Source: Guadua angustifolia
Taxonomy: Eukaryota > Streptophyta > Magnoliopsida > Poales > Poaceae
Assembly (NCBI GenBank): GCA_036346375.1
Contig: CM070515.1
Span: forward strand, 5,416,423 to 5,480,422
DNA: 64,000 nucleotides
Direction of reading: 5' to 3'
Shown here piece after piece: positions 20,166 through 29,620 of the stretch. Both the position numbers and the translations under genes were made by a program. Below the pieces are notes generated by a model. The model did not search any database, was not told where the DNA came from, and saw nothing but the letters and a program-made list of their open reading frames with translations. The first letter of the stretch is position 1, and each line of letters opens with the position of its first letter.

Positions 20166-21728
20166 AACCCTCTTTAATAAGTCTAGAGGCTTAAGTCGGA
20201 GGCCTCAAGAAGGCCTTTTTCCCCTTTAGCCTCGGGGCTAGCTGTCTTGGGGATTGGATATACTCGTATCAAGATGACCACCAAAACCCCAGCGCCAACC
20301 GGATTATGCTCTTGCGGGATGGTGCATCCTTAAGGCCAACCTTGTGTGGCGGCTCACGGGCTACCGTCCCCATCAAGTCGCCCCCGAGTAAGCAAACTTC
20401 GGGGCCCGCGACAAGGCGACGTGGCATTAAATCTTGGCTGCTCGAGGATCGCACGCCGAATCATGACGCCACGTCGGTCGTGCAGCCTTTGTCTCAAGGT
20501 CATTGTACCTCGTCGCGTGGTACCCGTGCGTGGCATTGCCATCTGCCGCTTACGTCCTCTCTGAAGAATAGCGCCCTGTAATAAATGATTTGTCTCTGTA
20601 ATTCCCTTTATAAATACCCCTCTACGGTGGTGACCTGGGTGGACCTTCAGACTTACGCGCACATATTACACATCTCGCTTGCTCGCGGGAGTCCTTAAGT
20701 CGTTCAGGGCCCCGCAAGCGCATTGTAATCCACTTTCGCATACTAGTGCAATCATTTGGGCGTGGGGTTATTATCTCCATGAGAGGCAAGGCGGATAAAA
20801 ATGACCCCCTGTGCTTCACGTTTGTCCGGATACTCTATTCTATTGCTCGGCATATTCTCGGACGATATAACCTTGCGGAAAAAGGGCTAAGTTGATCCTC
20901 ATTCAACAAATAAGCTCGTAGGACCACGTCTCCGAATCGTCAGCGCCTGATCGTTGAACGCTTTATTGCGACTAAAAAACAATGTTTCATCGCAAAAAAA
21001 AAAAAAAAAGTTAAAACCAGTGGACCAGTCCGCGGGAGGTGGCAAAAAAATAAAAAATAAATTTCCTGTGGATCGAGTCCGCTAGATTCAGGGAAAAAGT
21101 TTTCCCCGTACGGGTTCTGCTGGAGGTCATTGTACAAGGCTATTTCTGAAATTTCGTTCGTTACACGCTATTTACAGAAAAAACGCAAACCAGATCAAAA
21201 CAGTAAACAAAAAATTCAGATTTAATCTGCACGTGATGAGATGAACCGACCGTGTGTTTTAGTTAGTTAGTTGTACAGCACAATCAAAATTTGATATTAA
21301 GAGTTAATGCGCAGTTGGTCGAAACATATATACATCTCCACAAAGACTTTCATGCTATGAGACTATGAGACCCAATAGAGCACTTCTTGTCCCTGTTGTT
21401 CCTCCCTGGCCACTAGTATTGTACTAACCATGGTGTTCCTAATTAATGGATAACGGAGACGACCAACTCAATGTGTAATGCACGTACCAACCATGATTAG
21501 ACGAACCTTGTCGTGGCGCCAATTGATTGACAGGCACCATTAAGCTAGCTAGCTGTATACTGGGCCAGCCTTACCTAAGCGTAACAATAACTTGTGATCC
21601 GGTAGCACGAGAGCTCGTAGCCCTACCAAGAGGAACAAAACGTCTCACTGTCTAGATGGACAACCATGTACTGCATACGTACACTGCAAGATGCATTACG
21701 CAAAGTCTCCGCCTCCATCCACCAATGT

Positions 21729-21732
<4 letters not shown>

Positions 21733-21800
<68 letters not shown>

Positions 21801-22013
21801 TTCCAGATTTAGATATCTATATTTCAAGATATACTTCTTTTATTTTCTATATTTCCATATTAATGAGAAAAAACCTGAGTTCTATATTTTTTTTTTTACA
21901 CACATATGTAAAGATATAAAACAAAATGGAAAATGGACTGATAAATCACTTTATATATATATAATATCATTGGATATTATATATATTTATTCTATATATA
22001 GAATCATTTTCTT
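21733..22013. mobile_element. (TA)n tract and degenerate Micron-like element, copy in unit 2
   Basis: A (TA)n run at about 21733-21796 is followed by a shortened body that has lost most of the motif set seen in unit 1. It ends in TA-rich sequence near 21975-22000. It matches the unit 1 element by position. Confidence 0.5.
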
Positions 22014-22893
22014 CACGAAAGACCCTTCGGAAATTTGAAATCACGTTTAGATCCTCCAGTCGGTTTTTAGAAGAAAGGAGTCGGAAAAAATAAAATTACG
22101 TTTAGGTCCATCTGCTGTTTACGTTTAGATCCTCCTGATGGATTTTAATAGAATAGATCCTGGAAAAAGTGAAATTACGTTTAGATCTCTCTGCGGTTTA
22201 CGTTCAGCTCATCTCTACTGGTTTTTTGAGAATGGACCCAAAAAACAAAAAGTACCTCCGCGGTCTTCTAAAAAAAGTAATTCGTCAAAGGTTTATAGTA
22301 GTCTCTGATTTCTCGATGGGTTGTATCAACATTTTTTAAAAAACACGAAAACCGAAATTACGCAAAAAAAAAAGTTTAGATTCCTCCACGGTTTTTTTAA
22401 AAAAATACTGATTCGTCGAATGTTTATAGCAATTCATCGCTGACGGTCCTACTGACCTTTTTTTTTTGCAAAAACATGAAAACCGAAATTACGCTAAAAA
22501 AACTAGATGATGCTGAAAAAACAAAAAAATCCATTGTTTTCTCAAAAATAAAAAACACTGATTCACTGAAGGTTTATAGCAGTTCACAAATTCGCCGACG
22601 AGTCCTACCGACCTATTTTATTTTCTAAAAAAGGAAAAAACCAAAATTACACAAAAAAACTAAATGAGCGTTTAAATTCCTCCGCGGTTTTAAAAAAACA
22701 CCGATTATTTGAAGGTTTATAGCAATTCACAGATTCGCCGACGGGTCCTATCAACCCATTTTTTAAGAAAAACATGAATCCATGGTTAAAACTAAATGAT
22801 GTTTAAATCCCTCTACGGTTTTCTCAAAAAAAAATTTCACAGATTCGCCGATGGCTCTAGCAGCTCATTTTTAAAAAAAAAAAGTAAACCGAA

Positions 22894-23440
22894 CTTACTC
22901 ATTTGGAGTCGTGCACTAAGCTGTGCAGGACGAGATTTGGTGAGGTGCTCTGATGGAAAAACTGATCTCAATGGTAGATGTCACTTTTCCTTATGCGAAA
23001 CCTTAAAACAATCTAAGGAAAACCGAAGTAATCAAAATTTTAGAATCCGCGGGGGGTCGTCTCGTATAAACGGAGAATAAGAACATGACCTTGAAAAATC
23101 GTTAGTCTTTATTGCGAAAATTTTAGGACTACAGGCTTCTTTGCAAAAGGGTTTGGTTCGGATTTGGATGCAAGTTATCGAAACTGTGAGATTTTTTTTT
23201 CTGCAAACAAGCCGGTGGAGATTTTTTTTAGCAATTTTCCGAAACGACAAGCCTTTTTTAGCAAAAGAGCCGGCCCAAGACTCTTCGCAAATTTTTCGGA
23301 ACTATGAGCATTTTTTTGCAAAAGTGCTGGCCTAGAATACTTTGCAAAATTTTCAAAACTAGGATTTTTTTGCAAAAAAGCTGGTCAGGGAGATTCACAA
23401 AAAATCTGACGTGGCCTCGCGCGGCGCTCACCGACTCCAC
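22894..23440. repeat. AT-rich stretch with a 55-65-bp minisatellite
   Basis: Between about 23140 and 23400 a unit built on TTTTTTGCAAAAGNGCNGGCC and GCAAATTTTTCGGAACTA recurs four to five times. No gene. Confidence 0.6.
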
Positions 23441-24385
23441 CGCATTAATATAGTAGATATTAGGAATATTTTCACGGCGTGATATACTGCGTGCGTTGTT
23501 TTTTTCGCAGAAACAATTTCGTTTTTTTTCGACGGTGCTTTTTTTAAAATCGTCGAGTAAATGCGCGAAACGGTTGAAAGGATAGAAACGCAATCACGTT
23601 TTTTTTTCGCATCTATCTGGGGTCCTCTCACGAAGGATCCGTGATTGTGCTAAATCGAAAGGTTCTTTTCGTGAAAAATAGCTGGAATGACCAAAACGTA
23701 ACCACGCTATTTTTTCGGTATTTATTTAGGGTCCTTTCACGAAAGATTCGCGATTTTTATGAGCCAGAAGGTTCTTTTCGCAAAAAACTGCGAGAAGGAC
23801 CTATATGTAATTATGCAAATTTTGAGGGACCAAAACGCAAAAAAAACAAAACGAGCCGAGTTGCCGGCTCAGCTCAAAGCGATGAGCATGCGCGAAGTTT
23901 GCCAACATTAGTAAAGGTATTAGGATAGTTTCGCGGTGTGATACACCGCATGTGTTGTTCTTTTCGTAGAAACAATTTCGTTTTTTTTTCAACCGTGTTT
24001 TTTTTAAATCGTCGAGAAAACGCGTGAAACGGTTAAAAGGATACAAATGCAGCCACGTTTTTTTCGTATCTATCTGTGGTCTTCTCACAAAGAATCCGTG
24101 ATTGCGCTAAATCGAAAAGTCCTTTTCGTGAAAAATAGCTGGAACGATCCAAACGTAACTATATTTTTTTCGGTATCTATTTAGGGTCCTTTCACGAAAG
24201 ATCCGCGATTTTTCTGAACCAGAAGGTACTCTTCGTAAAAAACCGCAAGAAGGACCTATACGTAATTACATATTTTTTGGGACCTAAACGCGAAAAAAGA
24301 GCTGAGCCGAGTCGGCCGGCCGAGCCAGCTCGTGCGCGGCTCAGCTTGCGCGACGTGGATGGCCTGCCCGGCGAGGAAGTCTGCA
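23441..24385. repeat. Tandem duplication of a 473-bp unit
   Basis: Block 23441-23912 and block 23913-24385 run in parallel. Shared pieces include AGAAACAATTTCGTTTTTTT, GCTAAATCGAAA, GGGTCCTTTCACGAAAGAT and GGACCTATA-GTAATTA. Both end in a GC-rich GAGCCGAG...GGCTCAGC segment and a TAATAAAGGTAT-like end. The class of the parent repeat is unknown. Confidence 0.75.
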
Positions 24386-26289
24386 GCCTTTAATAAAGGT
24401 ATAATTATATTTGTGAGCATTGGCTACATTTTAGACCTAATTTTCGCCATCGAATAACTGTATGCATGCACGGGAAGTGGAACTATTTGTAGTCACAGCT
24501 CGATCGGATCATCCTCTTGGTTCGGATGTCGTCAAATTAGGTCAATTTAGGATACATGTTCTTCAGTCATCACATAATCTAAAACGTAAGTTAAAATTGA
24601 AACTCATGGCGAAATATCAATAGATCTAACAAGAACTAGGAAACCAGACATAACATCAAATGATCAAATTTGCAATTAGAATTTGCTCATGGGTAAATAA
24701 TAGTCAATGTGATCTTGATCAACTCTCACACATCCTACCAAGCATAAGAATAGCGAGACCCAAATTAAAATCTCATGAGCAAAGATAGGACAAGATTTAC
24801 ACAAAACAAGACTAAACACAAGAACCATCAAGAAATTTCTAGGAGAGGTGCCTAGATGGATGGAATCTAACCTTCAAGAGGTTTTTATATTGCTTACATG
24901 TTCTTGGCGCAAAGCAAAACCAAGAAGAGAAAAAGGAGACAAATCAATACCGGCCCAAATCAAGAAAACTACATCTTAAACAAGAGCTAAACTTCTTGCA
25001 TGAATTTGATGGATCTATTTCTATTAGAGGATGAAGATTTATAGCCACTCCCTTACGAGGATAAGATCCCCAAGGGTAGCACTTATACAAAGCTTCTCTA
25101 CTTCTAATACAAACTACTCACTTGAGGCTTGAAAAGATGGAAGATATAATTTCCATCCTTCCCTCATATAGAGGAGGCAAACATTAATCCTTTCCATCCT
25201 TTCGCTCTCTGTTTGACCCTAATTTGAATCCTCGTTGAATACCATTCACTTCACACAACTCTTGTGGATTCTTTTTAAAGCACATGAGCCCAAATCCACT
25301 ATATCTCAATCCACATCTTCTCCATGGCCTAAACCATCTCGGTGTTTGGCAAAGTACCAAAATACCCATATCTTGACCGGATCACATCATCCATTTGTAA
25401 ACAATATCCATACTTGACTCGTGTAGGTCCACCAATGGCTTGCCTCGCGCTGGCAGGTCTCTCGCTCGGGTTCTACGGTACCGGATTACCACCATACTTG
25501 CACTGATCACCAAGCTACTTGGTGCAGCCCGTCGCTTGAACATTGCCTTCAACGTTCTTGACGACCATGTGTCATGCTTCAGCTCAACCATCTTATCCGG
25601 CATCTATGCTTCAGCTCAACCATCTTATCTGGCATCTATGATCTTTCTGGACCTTGTTTCTCTCAACCAATTCTAGATCCTCCTTTCCGCTGACCATAAT
25701 TTTCTCTAAGCCACATGCATGTCTAAAGACCAGGAAACAGTGTCCAAAAGCCACATGCATACCAAAACAGTGTCCTAAGGCCACATGCAAACCATAATTT
25801 TCTCTAAGCATAAGTTTTTCATAACCTGACCCACATGAGTTAAAAATATGCATCATGCAACCATATGCACTTAAGGCTTAAGGCCTAAAGCCATCTAGCC
25901 ATCCATGCTTACTATTTTGCCAATTTTGATCACCACGTAAGTAAAACATTTCATATTATGGTCTCATCACAAACAACTCGCCATTAAAATAAAACCATCA
26001 TCAATGGCTTCATTACAAAATCCTATTAAATAGGTGTAAATACCCTAAAGTCACCAACCCAAAAGAACACCTTGAATTGTCTCAATAGTCTAAAGGTATT
26101 AATTTTTGTACCGCTTCACTACGTTATATTGTTTTGAAGTATTTTATTTATTTTGTTGAAATGTTAAGCATGAAGTTCAAATTTATTTTTAATTTTATAT
26201 TTGTGATGTACTTTTCTTATATCTCAGTATCCATAGTCTTTGATATTAGTAACAACTGCTTATTTTTTCGCACAAGCTAGGTTTACTGA
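24386..26289 (-). mobile_element. Probable retrotransposon-derived sequence, unclassified
   Basis: There is no gene. On the minus strand GGCTATAAATCTTCATCC (about 25028-25045) resembles an LTR TATA box, and the surrounding sequence has LTR-like composition. A 32-bp unit (GCTTCAGCTCAACCATCTTA...) is doubled at 25576-25639, and GCCACATGCA recurs three times at 25712-25789. LTR ends could not be fixed. Confidence 0.3.
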
Positions 26290-26291
26290 AA

Positions 26292-26310
26292 TCCTGGTTC
26301 CGCCACTAGC
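26292..26310. mobile_element. Right end of a decayed hAT element
   Basis: TCCTGGTTCCGCCACTAG is a near match to the inverted hAT end. The left end was not found. Confidence 0.4.
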
Positions 26311-27030
26311 TTAGAGGGAGGGTGGCACGGCATTGGCAACCGAGAGTATTATAGTGGATAGGATTAGCGCGACAGCGGAGGAGGGGGGGGGGGCGGGAGA
26401 TTGAGGGTGCAGGCATGCAAAGCAGCGTCGGAGAGGGAAAAGAAGCAGGAACGGTAGTGGTGCGCGCAAAGCTCGGGCCGACGGCGAGGTCGTCGGGATC
26501 TAGATGTCGTCGGCATGGCTGTTGGAGAAGACGATCGAAGGGGGTGGCTGCAGCAGCGCTAGAAATGGATCCGGTTGAGATTAAGGCGGGGACGTGTGGT
26601 GTGTTCACGTTCGATCAGGCGCGCCTAAAGCAAAGAGTGGAAGCACCGCTACGCCGAGCGGACGCGTGTCTGTTACGATTGCCTTCCGCTGCTCCTGGTC
26701 GGTGCTCGCCGCTCTAAACAACGGCCGACCCCGCGCGCGCAGGACTTCAACGTTCGTTCCCATCACGATCCCCGCAGCAGTAATGCTGACCGCACGAAAC
26801 CAGCGGCCGGCCGCGGTCTGACTCCAGCAGTCGTGCCATCAGCTGACCGAAAGGGCCGGCCGTGCAAGAAAAAGGGCCTGCCGCCGTGTCTACTCTATCC
26901 ACTGCTGCTGATTCCTTTGCCGTACGAGGTACGCCTGGTACTGTGCCCTGCCCTACCCTACCCTCTTCCTCTTGGCGGGATCATCGTCGACTGGCAAGTG
27001 GCAACGTCGCCGCTCGCTTGTCCTGTGTCA
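26311..27030. other. GC-rich stretch without a recognised gene
   Basis: It contains a G11 run at 26381-26391 and open frames up to 100 aa on both strands, none with a recognisable motif. Possibly a captured gene fragment or an old promoter. No support for either. Confidence 0.35.
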
Positions 27031-27782
27031 TATAAAATTTTGTCATGCGACGCTAAGTCACGAGAAATTTTGAAAATTCGGTCGCGCGACGTTACATAAT
27101 GCAAAATTTGATCTGACGGATTTTTCTGACAAAAATTTGGGAGAAAAATGCAAAGGCACTCAAACGCATTTTCGTTTTTTTTGTGTAATTTTGGTTTTCT
27201 TGTTTTTCTTTTAAAAAAATTTCGCTACGATCCGCCGATGAATTTGTGGATTGCTTCCAATTTTCTTGTTTTTCTTTAAAAAATGTGTCGTTGGGATCCG
27301 CCAGCGAATCTGCAGACTGTTATATACCATCGGTGAATCTGTGGTTTTTTTTGGTAAAAAACAAATGTGTTTTTGTGCAACTCTTGTTTTCTTTTTTCTT
27401 AAAAAATGGGTCGCTACGATCCGTTAGTGAATCTGTGGACTGCGAATTTGTGGTTTTTCTGAAAAAACCACTGAGGGACCTAAACGTATTATCATTTTTC
27501 TTCTGGTGCAATATGCTAAAAACTGATTTCTTGGAATCCAAACATAATTTTGTTTCTTTTCGGTTCCATTCTACTAAAAATTGACAGGAGGACCTAAATG
27601 TAAATCGCAGAGAGACCTAAATGTAATTTCGGTTGTTTTTTCGGGTCCTTTCTGTTAAAAATCAATGAAGGACCTAAACACGATTTTAAATTTTCTGAAG
27701 AACCTCAACGTAGAAAAGGTGATGTGGCATAACTGGGAGGACGTCAATCCTCCTAGCTATAATATAAGGTATACATTGCAAG
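27031..27782. repeat. AT-rich repeat, ending in a hairpin
   Basis: It contains motifs related by inversion to the 15540-16412 array (GGATCCGCCAGCGAATC, GATCCGCCGATGAATTTGTGG) and GGACCTAAACGT pieces. The last 135 bp (27648-27782) recur at about 28819-28952. Near its end GGGAGG...CCTCC can pair as a hairpin, followed by TATAATATAAGGTATA. Confidence 0.6.
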
Positions 27783-28792
27783 CAGTGACGAATCCAGGAT
27801 GAAAGTAGAGGTGGGGCTCCTATATCGAAGTTCTGACTCAATATAAACATACTAATGATACATCTACCGATCTATTGCCAACCAAATTCCAAATTCATAC
27901 ATATTAAATCAGAGAGACAAAAATATAAATCAGTCAATAGAATAGACTTGGGCAATAGAATACAAAAATAAGACATCAGTTATCACAACAAAAGTCATTC
28001 AGGCATGAGGCATTGCATTGGGACTTAGGGCAATTTTTTCATACCTGGGCTTAGTTCCTATTTGAGCTTTGGCAATGCGTGTTTGGCCGCCGGCTGGACG
28101 GAGGGAGCCTCGGTTCCTCTCTGGGCTCTGGAGATGCGTGTTCAGCCGTCGGCTAGACGGCGCTCCGAGCGGCCGATTCCTCTCCTCTAATAATGCGCGT
28201 TCCGCTCGGCTCCCGACAATGCGTTCCTCCGGCGCTCCGACATGCGATTCGCCTCGCTCTAAGCCGCGATAACTCTTCTCAGAGGCCTCTTGCCATCTAC
28301 TAAGCGCCTACCGCCTGGTCTCGGTGCATGCCTCGGGCGCTCGACTGGTCTTCGGCACCCATCCGATGCAAGCATGCCGTTGATGAGTTCGCGAATCGAC
28401 CACGCATTGCGTGGTCACGCCCACCCATGCGTCTGCCGCCCGCAATGGCTCGTGCGTCGGTCTGCCGCCTGCGAGACAACACCGACACTGTTTGTCTCTC
28501 GGACTTCTAGTGCTGCGCTACAGTAAAGGATTCTAAGTATTGTACCAAGTGAAAACCCATGAGAGTAAGGGAGCTCATGACTAATTTTGATAGTCCACTT
28601 GCGTGACAGTATTGTTTTCTATTTTTTTCTTACATCTTACTCTCAGTTGCTAGTTGTTAAATCTGTCAATTTATCGCCATAGCGCCATATTTCTACTTCT
28701 TTCTGACGTTAGGGATACTAAAAAGAAGGAGGATTCAGTCGATCGGAGGTGGGGCTAGCGCCCAACCAGCCCCGACGGTGGATACGCCACTG
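27783..28792. mobile_element. Non-autonomous hAT (Tip100-like) element, 1010 bp
   Basis: Starts CAGTGACGAATCCAGGATG, ends GGATACGCCACTG, and is flanked by a perfect 8-bp duplication ATTGCAAG (27775-27782 and 28793-28800). It is a relative of 8621-9600. Both share GTAGAGGTGGG near the left end and a right end of the form GCCCAACC...GGATACGCCACTG. The GC-rich middle (28060-28500) has short frames only. Confidence 0.9.
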
Positions 28793-28818
28793 ATTGCAAG
28801 GAGACAATGACTTCGATG

Positions 28819-28952
28819 GACATCCTTTCTGTTAAAAATCAACCGAAGGACCTAAACATGATTTTAAATTTTCTGAAGAACCTCATCGTAGAAAAGGTGA
28901 TGTGGCATAGCTGGGAGGGCGCCAATCCTCCCAGCTATAATATAAGGTATAC
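28819..28952. repeat. Second copy of the 135-bp hairpin-ended repeat
   Basis: Matches 27648-27782, including GGACCTAAACA, TTTTAAATTTTCTGAAGAAC and AGCTATAATATAAGGTATAC. The arms CTGGGAGGGCG / CCTCCCAG form a perfect hairpin here. Confidence 0.8.
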
Positions 28953-29620
28953 ATGCGCGCTGAGGGAAACAATACTCCACACAGATTCTTGAGATATCAG
29001 ATGCTATCTCATAAATTTTGGTATTGAATTTCAATGATAAAAAAATCTCTATTCTAGATTGTTTATGGACAATAAGCACTTCATTGGAGAAACTACGAGG
29101 ATGATGTCGAGTCAAATCCTAAAACTTTGCGACTATGGGATTTTGTTGACCCAAATCCCACTTTAGATCCAAATCGGTGTAGAATCCTAGATCCCAACTA
29201 GTGTGGAATCTGGGTCAATCTGTTTAAATCCTAACTCTATTTTTTACTGTGTCACATTGCAAAGAAGATGCACACACATATACACTATACGCACACTCTA
29301 ATTTGATTCCATCTATTATTAAATATTTCACTCATTTTATCTTACAATTCTCACACCTTCCGATACAAGTGTTCCACAATCCCGTAAGTTTTGCTATGTG
29401 GGATCTATTTCATGTCCCAGTTATGTGCATGAATTCTAACAAATTTTGACTACTTTGAAAAAGATTAACCACTATGCTGATCTTTCAAAACATACTATGC
29501 TAATTCAAAACGGACAAAAAATCCAAAGTTTAGGAACCCGTACGACCAAACATTTTCCAAATTTTGAAAGCCAAGGATGAGCCATAGCTTATTTGCTCAA
29601 AGTTATGTGTGCTCACGGCC
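28953..29620. other. Intergenic stretch, nothing recognised
   Basis: AT-rich with short frames only. Confidence 0.5.

Larger units (their letters stand above)
17893..20944 (+). mobile_element. Non-coding LTR retrotransposon with internal minisatellites
   Basis: Two long terminal repeats (17893-18581 and 20250-20944) share GGGATGGTGCA, AATAAATGATTTGTCTC, CATACTAGTGCAATCA and GGATACTCTATTCTATTGCT in order. Directly after the left one is TGGCGCCGTCGTGGGGA (18583-18599), a primer-binding-site type typical of gypsy-like grass elements. The 1.65-kb internal region has no gag or pol and consists mostly of two minisatellite arrays. The left LTR start is eroded. A terminal-repeat element without genes must be moved by a partner element. 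Confidence 0.75.
16547..21217. mobile_element. MULE copy 2, split by nested insertions
   Basis: Left arm 16547-16800 starts GAATTTTTACTG. The right arm ends at 21217 (AAAAATTC), followed by AGATTTAAT. The right arm here includes TTGCGACTAAAAAACA, the inverted partner of TTTTTTAGTCGCAACA in the left arm, so the full inverted repeat is about 250 bp. Unit 1 lacks this part. Confidence 0.65.
16457..22893. repeat. Segmental duplication, unit 2, expanded by nested insertions
   Basis: Matches to unit 1 run 16457-16984 (to 13881-14408) and resume at about 21066-22893 (to 14412-16412). The gap, about 16985-20945, holds a Tourist MITE, a Stowaway fragment, a second Tourist MITE and an LTR element. Unit 2 also keeps about 110 bp of the MULE right arm (20950-21065) that unit 1 has lost. 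Confidence 0.88.

Noticed and set aside
19514..20166. Minus-strand frames of 131-199 aa with repeated SYCGIRAAL-like units
   Set aside because: Translation of the 50-60-bp minisatellite. The repeats do not keep a constant frame.
23000..24400. CRISPR-like regularly spaced repeats
   Set aside because: Units are degenerate, contiguous without unique spacers, and the genome is a plant nuclear genome.
26311..27030. Protein gene in the GC-rich stretch
   Set aside because: Frames on both strands overlap, none has a recognisable motif, and no promoter or splice pattern was seen.
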